From Chloroflexaceae bacterium (GTDB taxonomy: Bacteria > Chloroflexota > Chloroflexia > Chloroflexales > Chloroflexaceae): a stretch of 64,000 nucleotides of DNA. This document shows, one piece after another, positions 37,533-47,042 of this stretch. The stretch is from assembly GCA_025057155.1 (NCBI GenBank), contig JANWYD010000013.1:1-64000 (forward strand). The letters are read 5' to 3'. How positions within the stretch are numbered: the first letter of the stretch is position 1; every line of letters begins with the position of its first letter. Below the pieces are notes generated by a model, which was not told where the DNA came from, made no database searches, and was given only the letters and a program-made list of their open reading frames with translations. Made by a program: the position numbers and the translations under genes.

Positions 37533-38828
37533 TTACTCTCCCATATCGCTCAGCACAATCGGGCGCGTGCGCGGCGCCGTCTGCACTGGCAGCGTCAGGG
37601 AGATCGTCCCGGCAGTAAGCAGAAAGGCTGTCGAGGCCCACAGGCACAGCACCAGGCCGCCGCTTTCGCCGTAGCGCAGGCCGATCTGGTAAAGCAATCC
37701 GGAGAGCACCGTGCCCGCCAGACGGCCCATAGCGTTGGCCATGTAGTAGAAGCCTACATTCATCGCCACCTTGTCGCTGTCGGTGTAGGCCAGAATGAGG
37801 TAGCTGTGAACTGCGGAGTTCAGGGCGAAAACGATGCCAAAGGCCAGCAACCCGCCGACCACGGCCAGGGTTGGCGCGACGCCGTTCATCAGCGCCAGAG
37901 CGATCCCCGCCGGAAAGGCAGCCAGCCCGAAGGCCAGGGCCATCGCTGTGCGCCCATCGGGTTCGTGGGCGCCCTCGACGCGCCGGCGGATCAGACCGGG
38001 AGTTGACGCCTGCACGAAGCCGTAGCCAATGGTCCACGCAGCCATGAAACCGCCGGCCAGCCAGAAATCCCAGCCCAGCACGCTCACAAAGAAGACCGGC
38101 AGACCCACGACGAACCACACATCACGGGCGGCGAAGAGAAAGATGCGCGCAGCGGCCAGCAGGTTCACCGCCCGGTTGTGCGAGAACATCTGCGTGAACT
38201 TGGCCTTCTTGTTCGCCGTGCCGAGGTCGCCCTTGATGAGCGTCATCGCGCTGATCAGGGCGGTAAGGACCAGGGCGGCCAGGAGCATCAGCGCGTTCTG
38301 GAAGCCCGCCAGGGTCAGCAGGAGCGCGCCGACGAAGAAGCCCAGACCCTTGATGGCGTTCTTCGAGCCGGTCAAAATGCTCACCCAGCGGTACAATTGA
38401 CCCTGCGACTCGCCAGCGACGAGCTTGACCGCGCTCTTCGAGGACATCTTGGTCAGATCCTTGGCGATGCCCGACAGTGCCTGGGCCACCATCACGTAGG
38501 GCACCACCAGCAGCGAGGGCGGGGCGAAGGCCAGCAGGCTCAGGGCGATGAGTTGCGTGCCAAGACCCATAAAGAGCGTGGACTTCAACCCGAAGCGCGC
38601 CCCGAGGTAGCCGCCGAATAGATTAGTGATAATGCCGAAGATTTCGTAGAACAGGAACAACGAGGCCACCTGGAAGGGGGTATAGCCGAGCTGGTAGAAG
38701 TAAAACAGCACCAGCATGCGGATGGCCCCGTCGGTGAGCGTATCGGCCCAGTAGGCCAGGGTGACCAGCACATAATTGCGCCGATCAGCCGCGCGACTGG
38801 TGACAGGAAGCGTCTCGGTGCTTGCCAT
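37533..38828 (-). CDS. arsJ: ArsJ, MFS exporter of 1-arseno-3-phosphoglycerate
   Basis: Major facilitator protein of 431 residues with about 12 hydrophobic segments. The N-terminal blocks (RNYVLVTLAYWADTLTDGAI, then RMLVLFYFYQLGYTPFQVAS, then FLFYEIFGIITNLFGGYLGA) match ArsJ rather than other MFS clades. ArsJ exports 1-arseno-3-phosphoglycerate, the unstable product that GAPDH makes from glyceraldehyde-3-phosphate and arsenate, giving arsenate resistance. The GAPDH gene ends five bases before this start, which strongly supports the assignment. The ATG at 38828 is chosen over the longer frame to 38894, which would overlap GAPDH. Confidence 0.9.
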   Translation of the reverse strand: MASTETLPVTSRAADRRNYVLVTLAYWADTLTDGAIRMLVLFYFYQLGYTPFQVASLFLFYEIFGIITNLFGGYLGARFGLKSTLFMGLGTQLIALSLLAFAPPSLLVVPYVMVAQALSGIAKDLTKMSSKSAVKLVAGESQGQLYRWVSILTGSKNAIKGLGFFVGALLLTLAGFQNALMLLAALVLTALISAMTLIKGDLGTANKKAKFTQMFSHNRAVNLLAAARIFLFAARDVWFVVGLPVFFVSVLGWDFWLAGGFMAAWTIGYGFVQASTPGLIRRRVEGAHEPDGRTAMALAFGLAAFPAGIALALMNGVAPTLAVVGGLLAFGIVFALNSAVHSYLILAYTDSDKVAMNVGFYYMANAMGRLAGTVLSGLLYQIGLRYGESGGLVLCLWASTAFLLTAGTISLTLPVQTAPRTRPIVLSDMGE

Positions 38829-38833
38829 GGGCG

Positions 38834-39844
38834 TTACTCCAGGCTCAGGGCCACCTTGCGCGCCAGTTCGACGTAGCGGTTGGCGTAGCCCCATTCGTTG
38901 TCGTACCAGGCATAGATCTTGACCTGGGTTCCGTTCGTAACCATGGTACAGGAAGCATCAATGATCGCCGAGTGCGGATCGGTCACAAAATCTATCGAAA
39001 CCAGCGGGCGCGTTTCGTAGGCCATAATCCCCTTGAGCGGCCCCTCGGCGGCGGCGCGGAGCAGGTCGTTCACTTCGCTCACAGTAGTTGGGCGCTGCAC
39101 CTCGAACACGCAATCGGTCAGGGAGGCGTTGAGCAGCGGCACGCGCACGGCCTGGCCGTCGAGTTTGCCGAGCAGTTCGGGGAAGATCATCCCGATGGCC
39201 GTCGCCGAACCGGTGGTCGTGGGCACCAGCGAGAGACTGGAGGCCCGCGCCCGGCGCAGGTCCTTGTGGGGTTGATCGTGGACGCTCTGGGTGTTGGTCG
39301 AGCTGTGGATGGTGGTGATCATGCCGTGCTTGATGCCGATCCCCTCGTGGATCACCTTCACCACCGGGGCCAGACAGTTGGTGGTGCAGGAGGCGGCGGT
39401 GATAATATGGTGCCGAGCGGGGTCGTAGAGATGATCGTTGACGCCCATGACGATATTGAGGACCTCGCCCTTGACCGGGGCGGCGACGATGACCTTCTTG
39501 ACGCCGGCCTTGAAATAGGCCTCGAGTTGTTCGGGGGTGCGAAACTTGCCGGTGGCTTCCAGCACGATCTCCACCCCGGCATCGGCCCAGGGCACCGCGC
39601 CAGGGTCCTTGATCGAACTATGGCTGATCTCCGTGCCGTCAATAACCAGTTGCGACCCCTCGCCATTGACCTCGCGGTTCCATCGGCCATGGACCGAGTC
39701 GAAGCTCAGGAGATGGGCGCTTACCGCCGCATCACCGCCGATCTCGTTAATATGGGCAAACGTCAGTTCAGGCCACCCCCAGGCCGCCCGCAGCGCCAGC
39801 CGGCCGATACGTCCAAAACCATTGATGCCAACGCGCACGCTCAT
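38834..39844 (-). CDS. ArsJ-associated glyceraldehyde-3-phosphate dehydrogenase
   Basis: Type I GAPDH of 336 residues: Rossmann start [17 protein letters not shown], active-site [31 protein letters not shown], and C-terminal [50 protein letters not shown] and [11 protein letters not shown] are typical of the subfamily encoded beside arsJ. Its expected role is to form 1-arseno-3-phosphoglycerate for export; ordinary glycolytic activity is possible. The ATG at 39844 has GGAGGAATCTGC upstream. It is the first gene of the arsenic run, about 75 bases after a candidate promoter. Confidence 0.93.
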   Translation of the reverse strand: MSVRVGINGFGRIGRLALRAAWGWPELTFAHINEIGGDAAVSAHLLSFDSVHGRWNREVNGEGSQLVIDGTEISHSSIKDPGAVPWADAGVEIVLEATGKFRTPEQLEAYFKAGVKKVIVAAPVKGEVLNIVMGVNDHLYDPARHHIITAASCTTNCLAPVVKVIHEGIGIKHGMITTIHSSTNTQSVHDQPHKDLRRARASSLSLVPTTTGSATAIGMIFPELLGKLDGQAVRVPLLNASLTDCVFEVQRPTTVSEVNDLLRAAAEGPLKGIMAYETRPLVSIDFVTDPHSAIIDASCTMVTNGTQVKIYAWYDNEWGYANRYVELARKVALSLE

Positions 39845-39916
39845 GCAGATTCCTCCGCCTCAGAATGGGAGTTATTCGCCGATAGAACCTCATTTCAATC
39901 ATTCCGGGTTGATATA

Positions 39917-39944
39917 ATCATAGCACAGTTCCGCCACCTTGCAA
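39917..39944 (-). promoter_or_regulatory. Candidate promoter of the GAPDH-arsJ operon
   Basis: On the minus strand: TTGCAA (39944-39939), 16-base spacer, TATGAT (39922-39917). Just downstream, TCAA and TTGA half-sites spaced by 10 bases (about 39896-39913) could be a weak ArsR-like operator, but no arsR gene is seen in the window. Confidence 0.5.
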
Positions 39945-40094
39945 GATGGATCTTTGCAGGAGGGTTGCTCCCTTCCGGGTGCGGAGAACGCTCGTTTCGC
40001 CCGCCGCCACTTGCAGAGTTGCGTCGCCGCGCCTTCTGACAGGCGCCGGCATGGGAACACCTGGTTTTCCTAAATTTTCGTACAGGAGTCGCCT

Positions 40095-40571
40095 ATGTCT
40101 ACCGAAGCCTCGCTGCGCTTTCCGAACCTAGAAGCGCGCAATTTGAACGGCAAACGCATCCACCTGCCAGCCGGATTCGGCGGCGCGCGCAATGTGGTGC
40201 TGATCGCCTTCCGCCGCTGGCACCAGTCCCTGGTTGATTCCTGGTTCCCATATCTTGATCAGCTTATGTCAATGCGACCGGACCTGCGGGCCTATGAACT
40301 GCCGCTGATCAGCAGTCTGTATTCCGTGGCGCGCCCGTTCATTGACGGAGGCATGGCCGCCGCCATCCCCGACCCCAGAGTGCGCGAACGCACCCTCACG
40401 GTCTATACCGACGTCGGACGAGTCACTGCGGCCCTCGGCATCCGCAACCAGACGACCATCACCGTGCTGCTGGTTGACCGGGACGGCCGCATCTTCTGGC
40501 GCGGCGAGGGCGCCTACGCGCCCCAGCGGGCCGTGGAGCTGGAGCGGGCGCTTGCCGCGGAGGGGAGGTAG
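40095..40571 (+). CDS. Thioredoxin-fold (redoxin/ATP10-like) protein without cysteines
   Basis: A 158-residue cytoplasmic protein with a redoxin-like layout: LRFPNLEARNLNGKRIHLP start, then ARNVVLIAFRRWHQSLVDSWFPYLDQL where a peroxiredoxin would carry its catalytic Cys, and a TVLLVDRDGRIFWRGEGAYAP strand pair typical of the fold. There is no cysteine in the whole protein, so it cannot be a thiol oxidoreductase; ATP10-like chaperones look similar. The ATG at 40095 follows AGGAG. It is divergent from the arsenic operon and has its own unit. Confidence 0.65.
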   Translation: MSTEASLRFPNLEARNLNGKRIHLPAGFGGARNVVLIAFRRWHQSLVDSWFPYLDQLMSMRPDLRAYELPLISSLYSVARPFIDGGMAAAIPDPRVRERTLTVYTDVGRVTAALGIRNQTTITVLLVDRDGRIFWRGEGAYAPQRAVELERALAAEGR

Positions 40572-40680
40572 GGGGATTTGGGATTGGGGATAGGGTATGC
40601 GGAGGCGCTGGACGCCGCGCCGCGGCCCCCCGGCGTCTTGCCGCAACTGTTGGAGCGTGAGCGGCGCGTTTCGAGACGGG

Positions 40681-42594
40681 TCACTCAACCCGCCAGACCT
40701 CGATGGACCCGCGGGGCGAACCCACGACCACCGACCGGCCATCGGCTGCTGCCGCCACGCACCCTCCAACGCTGCCCACGGCCTCGATCAACGCTAATCC
40801 GTCGTCCTCAAGGCGCCAGAGACTCAAACCCATCCAGGACGCTATCAGCCGGCGCTCATCGAGCACCACCGGCGCGCCGCTGCGACCGGTCATGGCGCCC
40901 TGACGGCCGGCGAGCCGTCCGTCGGCATGCCAGAGCCACAGGGCGCCGGTATTATCCACCGCCAGCAGGCGGTGGTCGGGCAGGCTGACCAGATCCATCA
41001 GCCAGGTGTTCGCACCCGTTTCGAGCGCCGGCAGTGGCGTTCCTTCGGGAACCATAAAACGCCAGAGCGTGCCTGCGCCGCTTGCCGCCACCAGGCTGCG
41101 TCCCTGGTCGGTGAATGCCACATCCGGTACGGTTGTGGCATTCAGCCCGTCAGCTTCAATGACCGTCAAGGTGGCCATGGGCGCGCCGTCGGGCAACGCC
41201 CACAGGCGCGCCGTGCCATCGGCGCCCGACGAGGCCAGGGTCGAGCCATCCGGGGCAAAGGTGACGCTCAGCGCCGGCCCTTCGTGAGCGGGCCACCGGC
41301 CGGCCGGCGCTCCGGCGGGCCACGTCCACAACCGGATCATACCGTCGTCGCCAGCGGAAGCCAGCAACTGGCCATCGGGCCTCAAGGCCAGCGCGTTGAT
41401 CTTCCCGGCGTGCGCCTCAACCTGGCCACGCCGTTCGCCGCTCTCCGTCCAGAACGTCAGCGTGCCGTCCACCCCGCCGGAGGCAATAATGCCTTGATCA
41501 ATGGCTACAGCAGTGACGGGGGGCATGCCATCGAGCGTGGCGCGCAGCGCACCCGCTGCGTCCCAGTGACGCAGGGCGCCGTCGTGCCCGGCGGTGAACA
41601 GGTCACCCTCCGGCGCAAGGGCCAGCGCGGTGACCGTCGCCCGATGGGCCGCGATCTCGTTCACCACCGCACCCTCAGGCCACGACCAGCGCACCACCGC
41701 GCCGTCGCTGGTCCCTGCCACCACTGCGCTCCCGTCAGCCACAAACAACACCCGTTTCACCGGTGCGAGCCAGCGCGTTTCCTCATCAATGGTCAACCGC
41801 TCTAGCATCGCGCCGGTGGCGGCATCAAACAGCCAGACCGAGCCCGGCTCGGCGGTCCAGCCTTCAGAGGCGGCGGCAACCAGCGCCCCGTCGGGACTAT
41901 AGGCGACATCGGCTACGACGCGCATACCCGCGTTGCCGTGGGCCAGCATTCGTCCTTCCGCCGCGCTCCACACTACGACGTTCCCGTTCTGATCTCCGGT
42001 AACGAGGGTCCTGCCATCGGGGGCGAAGGCAACACCGGTAAGCGGACCGGGCGGCGCCAGCAGGTCCCCGGTCTCCAGGCGCATCTCTCGTGTGGCGCTG
42101 CCGTTTTCGGGCTGGATCAACGCCAGTGTCCCGCTTTCCAGCGCCAGGGCGATCAGCGTCCCGTCGGGGGCGTACGCTACATCGGCAATCGGCGCGGAGT
42201 ATGGAAAGAGCTTGCGGAGGACTCCACCGTCGGTTGCCAGCATGGTCAGGGACGAATTGGAGGAAAGCGCCAGGGTCTTGCCATCGGGGCTGAGGGCCAG
42301 GGATGTGGGTGTTTCGTTTAGCTCCTTGCGCCAGAGGATCTGCGCCAGGTTCCGCGCGTCGTGCCGCTGGACGGATTGCGCGGTGGCGAGATAGAGCGTG
42401 GCGCCATCGGCGCTCAGGGCCATCGCTTCCGGCGCGCCGGCGCCCCAGGCGGCCACGCGCCGGAAATGTTGTGAGGCGGACGCGGTGGGAGTGATGTCGG
42501 GAAGCGCCACGGCAGTAGGTGACGCGCCGGGGGAATTGCAGGCGCCAAGCGCCAGGAGCATTCCAAGGAGCAGGCAGAGTCTGATGGCAGCCAT
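40681..42594 (-). CDS. WD40-repeat lipoprotein
   Basis: Exported lipoprotein (637 residues; lipobox LALGAC, Cys near 19) built of WD40-type blades. The motif pattern of LAxSPDGxxLA...GDxxGxVxxW is repeated about 12-14 times (for example VTALALAPEGDLFTAGHDGALRHW, INALALRPDGQLLASAGDDGMIRLW), enough for two propellers. It is probably a surface scaffold or binding protein facing outside the cytoplasmic membrane. No partner domain is present. It converges with the redoxin-like gene. Confidence 0.88.
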   Translation of the reverse strand: MAAIRLCLLLGMLLALGACNSPGASPTAVALPDITPTASASQHFRRVAAWGAGAPEAMALSADGATLYLATAQSVQRHDARNLAQILWRKELNETPTSLALSPDGKTLALSSNSSLTMLATDGGVLRKLFPYSAPIADVAYAPDGTLIALALESGTLALIQPENGSATREMRLETGDLLAPPGPLTGVAFAPDGRTLVTGDQNGNVVVWSAAEGRMLAHGNAGMRVVADVAYSPDGALVAAASEGWTAEPGSVWLFDAATGAMLERLTIDEETRWLAPVKRVLFVADGSAVVAGTSDGAVVRWSWPEGAVVNEIAAHRATVTALALAPEGDLFTAGHDGALRHWDAAGALRATLDGMPPVTAVAIDQGIIASGGVDGTLTFWTESGERRGQVEAHAGKINALALRPDGQLLASAGDDGMIRLWTWPAGAPAGRWPAHEGPALSVTFAPDGSTLASSGADGTARLWALPDGAPMATLTVIEADGLNATTVPDVAFTDQGRSLVAASGAGTLWRFMVPEGTPLPALETGANTWLMDLVSLPDHRLLAVDNTGALWLWHADGRLAGRQGAMTGRSGAPVVLDERRLIASWMGLSLWRLEDDGLALIEAVGSVGGCVAAAADGRSVVVGSPRGSIEVWRVE

Positions 42595-43163
42595 AGGAGC
42601 AGTTTCCGTGGCGCTAAAAGAATTATGCTAAGCTACAGACAGGTCCCGAGAGGCCAGGCGATACATCGCGCATTCATTTTATCATCTGCCCATTACAGCC
42701 TCCTGAACTTCAACACCACCAGGGAGCCAGCATTCCAGTCCAACGGTACTCAGCCATGGTAATCCCTATGTAAGAATGCGCCTGTACACTGGTCTTACGT
42801 CTGAAGGGTCCTTTCGCTCCACATAATTGAGATAGCCAGCCTCGCCATCCCATCCAACGACGGACCTGCCCGGACGACCGCAACTCCGGAACCAGGCAAC
42901 TCGGCCCCTGATCTTGCCGGGGTCGCGCCTTTCTGATGAGGATGAAGAATTGAATCTGGTACGCCACGCCGCGACAGCATCGCCCGCTGCGGGCTAACGC
43001 CCTCGCTCAGGACGCGGAAGCCCCGCAGGGACTTGCAGGAACTCAGCAGCGTTCGGCGATACCGGATGCCATTCTTAAAGATCATAAGAATGGTAGCAGG
43101 AGGCGAGGTTCGTCCCTCGAATTCAACCAGGCAGGACAAGGCGCAGCATCACGGAGCATCCTT
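42595..43163. other. Long intergenic region upstream of the STAS protein
   Basis: Divergent gap with no supported gene. The clearest structure is an inverted repeat at 43069-43093 (CCATTCTTA...TAAGAATGG, 7-base loop), about 70 bases before the STAS start. It is A/T-rich relative to the surroundings and could be an operator or an RNA hairpin. Confidence 0.55.
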
Positions 43164-44147
43164 TTGAACCAGATCAGAAGTCAGGCTATGTTCCGGGTCA
43201 CACAAAGGCAAATCAACTACGGAATCTTCGGCGTATTGACCGTTCTTGGTGGCATAGCCGTGGTCATTATGCCGTTTATCAACATCCCTGTAATCTCAAT
43301 CGTCCTGACCGTTATTGGGACTGGCATCTGCGGTACGCTCTGGTGGGCATACGCCCGTGGCTGGGAAGCGAGCCGCTACGCGCTCATCGTTTTGCTCACG
43401 TTGCTAGTAGGATTCGGCGAGCGAGCGGAAAATCTTCAATCAGGCTTTTTCCACATCATCTACACCATACCCGTCATTGCGCTGGTACTGACGAACCCGC
43501 TGTGGGTGCTCGGCAGCGCGCTCACCTTGCTGGCAATGTTTGCCGTCCGCGCGGGCGGCGGTGCGTACATCGAACCAATTCCCCTGATAACCTTCACCAT
43601 TATCATTGGCAGTATGGTCCTGAGCCGGCTGGCGATTGACAACGCGCAACACCTGGAGATTGCCCGCCGCGAAGCCGAGAGCGAGCGCGCCCGCGCCGAG
43701 GCCGAGCGCGCCCGCGCCGAGCAGCAGGCCGAAGAACTGGCCCGCCGCAACGCCGAACAGGAGCGCCTGCTCGAACTTATCGCCACGCTGGAGACGCCAA
43801 CCATCACCCTGGCCGATGGCATCCTGCTGGCGCCAATCGTCGGCGCGCTTGACAGTCAGCGCGCGCGCCAGCTCACCAGCCGGCTGCTGCACGAGACAAG
43901 CGCCCAGCGCGCCCATCACGTCATTATTGACATCAGAGGCGCCGTGGCGGTAGATACGCAGGTGGTCGAGGCGCTGTTGCAGACGGCGAGGGCCCTTGAG
44001 CTGCTTGGCTGCCAGGTAACGCTCACCGGCATTTCGCCCGGCGTGGCGCTGACCCTGACCCAGTTGGGGATGCCCCTGGATACGTTGCACACCCAGCGCT
44101 CTCCCCAGGAAGCTCTGGCCCGCGTATATGGCTCCTCTTCGCTCTGA
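43164..44147 (+). CDS. Membrane-anchored STAS-domain protein (RsbR-like)
   Basis: A 327-residue protein with a hydrophobic N-terminal half (about five helices, residues 18-155), an Ala/Glu/Arg coiled coil (RREAESERARAEAERARAEQ, about 165-205), and a C-terminal STAS domain (about 215-320: ILLAPIVGALDSQRARQL, VIIDIRGAVAVDTQVVEALL). The DIRGAVAVDT segment corresponds to the phosphorylatable Ser/Thr region in RsbR-type stressosome proteins. It probably senses a membrane signal and relays it to a partner-switching module. No rsbT/rsbW-like kinase is adjacent. The start is TTG at 43164 with GGAG seven bases upstream; an ATG at 43188 is an alternative. Confidence 0.85.
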   Translation: MNQIRSQAMFRVTQRQINYGIFGVLTVLGGIAVVIMPFINIPVISIVLTVIGTGICGTLWWAYARGWEASRYALIVLLTLLVGFGERAENLQSGFFHIIYTIPVIALVLTNPLWVLGSALTLLAMFAVRAGGGAYIEPIPLITFTIIIGSMVLSRLAIDNAQHLEIARREAESERARAEAERARAEQQAEELARRNAEQERLLELIATLETPTITLADGILLAPIVGALDSQRARQLTSRLLHETSAQRAHHVIIDIRGAVAVDTQVVEALLQTARALELLGCQVTLTGISPGVALTLTQLGMPLDTLHTQRSPQEALARVYGSSSL

Positions 44148-44493
44148 ACACGGCCTCGCTTTATGGATAGCGCTGAAAGGGTCAGGCGCTGCTCGCTGAT
44201 CTTCAAGCGCGCCGTCTTCGCGTGCACCCGGAGCCAATGCGAAGTCCAGGCGACAGACCCTAGACCCCGGGTTTTTTCGTTGGTTTTGGCGACTATGCCG
44301 CTGAAATTAATGAAAAAAGGCCTTATCGGGCGGCTACACCGCTCTGATCCCCCTACCAGAGGCGGATGTTGCCCAGGCCCTGCGCTTGCGCTGTCCGGCG
44401 AATCCTTTCGCCCGAGCCAACGGTATAATCTGTGGAGCGCGCAAAGGGTTTCCAGGCCGGCTGCGCCTTCCCGGACCCACAGCCACCGATGCT
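44148..44493. other. Intergenic region between convergent genes
   Basis: This gap holds a T-run (CCCGGGTTTTTTCG, near 44266-44280) without a convincing long stem before it. No gene or RNA is recognised. Confidence 0.45.
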
Positions 44494-45384
44494 TCACAGG
44501 CTCTCCAGGAAGGCCACCAGGTCACGGATGTCGGCATCGGTCAGGTTCAGGGGGGTGATCGCCGGGCTGGCCCCCGGCCCGCCGCCACGGGCGTAGTGGC
44601 GCACCACCTGCTCCAGGGTCGCCGCGCTGCCGTCGTGGAAGTACGGCGCCGTGTAACGCACGCCCCGCAGACCCGGCACCCGCGCCCGCCCGCTGTTGCG
44701 CGCCGGGTCAGCCGGCAGGCCGATGTTGTGGAAGCTGTCGCTATCGAAGCTCGGCGGCCGGTGGCAGACCGCGCAGCCTACTTCGATGAAGAGAGCCTGC
44801 CCGCGCCGGGCTGCCGCGCTCAGGGCCGCCCGCTCTCCGGCCAGGTAGCGGGCGTAGGCGCCCGGCGGCGGCTCGATCGCCCGCAGGGCGGCAGCCAGCG
44901 CCGCGCCGGTCTGGTCCCAGGTGATCGCCTCCGCGGCTCCGGGGAAAGCCGCGCGATAGGCGGCCAGCAGGTCGGCATCGGCGCGCAGTCGGGCCAGGAT
45001 CGCTGCGCTACGCGGCCCCATCTCGGCGGGATCGTCCAGGGGGCGCAGGGCCATCGCTTCCAGGCTGCGCATCTCCGGAGAGAACCAGCCGAAGACCTGG
45101 CGCTCGCCCAGGCCCCAGAGTGGCGGGGTGTTCAGGCCGCCCGGCGTGGCCACGGCCCGCCCGTCGGTGAAGCCGCGCTCCGGCTGGTGGCAGGAGAAGC
45201 AACTGCGCCGCCCGTCCGCCGACAGGCGCCGCTCGGCCAGCAAACGCTGGCCCAGGGCCACCCGCGCCGCCGTGACATCGGCGGGACGCGCTGCGCGATT
45301 CGTCACCAGATAGCCTATGACCAGAAGCGCTACCAGAGCGACCGCTCCTGCCCAGAGGCCGATGAACCGGTTCGTTCGTCTCAT
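44494..45384 (-). CDS. Diheme cytochrome c peroxidase/MauG-family protein
   Basis: Exported diheme protein of 296 residues with an N-terminal membrane anchor (FIGLWAGAVALVALLVIGYLV). Two heme c sites are CFSCH (about residue 62) and CAVCH (about 200), with family blocks RGFTDGRAVATPGGLNTPPLWGLG and LRGVRYTAPYFHDGSAATLEQVVRHY. CcpA-type enzymes reduce hydrogen peroxide; MauG-type relatives oxidise tyrosine or tryptophan in partner proteins. The ATG at 45384 gives the signal anchor; the frame continues to 45546 but the upstream part is antisense to the neighbour. The first 23 bases overlap the start of the divergent gene. Confidence 0.9.
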   Translation of the reverse strand: MRRTNRFIGLWAGAVALVALLVIGYLVTNRAARPADVTAARVALGQRLLAERRLSADGRRSCFSCHQPERGFTDGRAVATPGGLNTPPLWGLGERQVFGWFSPEMRSLEAMALRPLDDPAEMGPRSAAILARLRADADLLAAYRAAFPGAAEAITWDQTGAALAAALRAIEPPPGAYARYLAGERAALSAAARRGQALFIEVGCAVCHRPPSFDSDSFHNIGLPADPARNSGRARVPGLRGVRYTAPYFHDGSAATLEQVVRHYARGGGPGASPAITPLNLTDADIRDLVAFLESL

Positions 45385-47041
45385 CGTTATTGTGCTTGCG
45401 CTCGGCGCCCTTGGGGCCTGCGCGGCGCGCCCGGCCGCTCCAGCGCCGCCCGCTCCGGGCACACCGGTGGTGCTTGCCAGCGGATCGCCCCCGGAGCTTC
45501 CCGCGGTCGCCGAGCACAGGGCGCGCCTGGAGGCTGCGTTGAACACGCCACCCTACATTCTACTGGCGACCCATACCAGCGCAGACTGGCTCGCCGCGGC
45601 CCAGGCAGCCGCCGTCGCCGACCCTCGCGTGCAGGCCGCCACACACGCGCCCGACGGGCAGCCGATGCGCGCCGAGGTCATGGCCCTCGGCCCTGCCAAT
45701 GCCGGCGATGTTCCGCCGTCGCTCGAACGCGCCTGCGCCTCGCAGCGTTGCGCGCGCGTCCAGATCTACGTGTATCCCGCCAATACCACCGTTACCGCCC
45801 TGGTCGCCGCCGACGGCGCGGTGCTCGGCGTTGACGTTCTGGCCGACGCCCAGCCCGAAATCCCCGCGAATCTGGCCGATCTCGCCGTGCAGATCGCCCT
45901 TGCCGACCCGCAGGTCGCCGCCGCCTTCGACGGCCTGACCCCCGACGCGGCAATGGCGACGATGAGCGCCACCAAAACCGCCCTCGAAACCACCAGTTGC
46001 GAGCGCAGCCGGCATCTCTGCGTCGCGCCGGTCTTCCGCTGGGGCAATAGCGCCCTCTGGACGATTGTGGACCTGACCGAGTTTCGACTTGTCGGAGCGG
46101 CGTGGACCGACCAGGGCGCGAGCGGGCGACGGGTGTGGAGCGAGGCGACGCTGCAAGATGCCGCTCTGGCGCCCCTGTGCGAGACGCCAGCGGTCCTGGA
46201 ACGGGCTGGCTGGCGTCTGAGCTATTTGCTGACCAGTTCCGACGGCCTGGAACTGCGCGATCTGCGCTTCCAGGGCCGGCCGGTGCTCACATCGGCCAAA
46301 GTGGTGGACTGGCACGTGGGCTACCTCGGACGCGAGAACCAGCGAGTGGGCTTTTCCGATGCGATTGGCTGCCCGGTGTTCTCGGCAGCGGCGGTGATCC
46401 CCTACGCTCCGCCGGTGATCACCGAGGCGCCCGATGGCGGCTTTGTCCTGGAACTCACCTTCCGCAGCCCCAACTGGCCGCAACCCTGCAACTACCAGTA
46501 CATCACCCGCGCCCGCTTCGGCGCCGATGGAAGCATCCAGTTCATGGCGCTCAACGAAGGGCGCGGCTGCGGCATCGAGGGGATCTACCATCCCGTGCTG
46601 CGCCTGGAACTGCCTCCCGGCACTGCTCTAAGCGACCAGAGCGGCGCCCGGCTCACTCACGAGGGCCAGACCACCTGGCGACCCGATACGCCCCACGCCT
46701 TTGAAGCCCGCACACCAGACGGCGCGCTGGCCCTGAAGCCCCTCTGGGGAGAAGCGGAACGTGCGTATGTCTACCAGACACGGCCCGCTCAGGCCGAGGG
46801 CCAGGGCGACCTGCCAAGCATCGGCTCGTGCTGCGCCCTGGACGACAGACAGGGACCGGAGCAATTCGTCAATGGCGAGCCGCTGGATAGCGGCGCAGTG
46901 GTCTGGTTCGTGCCGCGCATCAGCAATGCCGAGCGGCAACGCTGCTGGGCTGATACGGTTCTGGAGGGCGGCATGCTTGTGCCACGGATCTGGCCCTGCG
47001 GCGCGGGGATGGAGCTGACGCCATTGCCCGAACGGGGATAA
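45362..47041 (+). CDS. Lipoprotein resembling copper amine oxidase
   Basis: A 559-residue lipoprotein (lipobox LGALGAC, Cys near 19). The middle and C-terminal part resembles the copper amine oxidase fold: SSDGLELRDLRFQGRPVLTSAKV, VIPYAPPVITEAPDGGF, and NYQYITRARFGADGSIQF, where Asn377-Tyr378-Gln-Tyr380 occupies the place of the topaquinone motif N-Y-(D/E)-Y. The His-x-His copper pair expected after it is not present, so it may be a degenerate or differently matured member. It overlaps head-to-head with the diheme peroxidase and is followed after 1 base by the next gene. AGAGG lies four to eight bases before the ATG. Function unproven. Confidence 0.6.
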   Translation: MNRFVRLIVIVLALGALGACAARPAAPAPPAPGTPVVLASGSPPELPAVAEHRARLEAALNTPPYILLATHTSADWLAAAQAAAVADPRVQAATHAPDGQPMRAEVMALGPANAGDVPPSLERACASQRCARVQIYVYPANTTVTALVAADGAVLGVDVLADAQPEIPANLADLAVQIALADPQVAAAFDGLTPDAAMATMSATKTALETTSCERSRHLCVAPVFRWGNSALWTIVDLTEFRLVGAAWTDQGASGRRVWSEATLQDAALAPLCETPAVLERAGWRLSYLLTSSDGLELRDLRFQGRPVLTSAKVVDWHVGYLGRENQRVGFSDAIGCPVFSAAAVIPYAPPVITEAPDGGFVLELTFRSPNWPQPCNYQYITRARFGADGSIQFMALNEGRGCGIEGIYHPVLRLELPPGTALSDQSGARLTHEGQTTWRPDTPHAFEARTPDGALALKPLWGEAERAYVYQTRPAQAEGQGDLPSIGSCCALDDRQGPEQFVNGEPLDSGAVVWFVPRISNAERQRCWADTVLEGGMLVPRIWPCGAGMELTPLPERG

Positions 47042-47042
47042 T

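Noticed and set aside
39896-39913. ArsR operator before GAPDH-arsJ
   Set aside because: Only four-base half-sites spaced by 10 and no arsR in the window; mentioned with the promoter but not called as a site.
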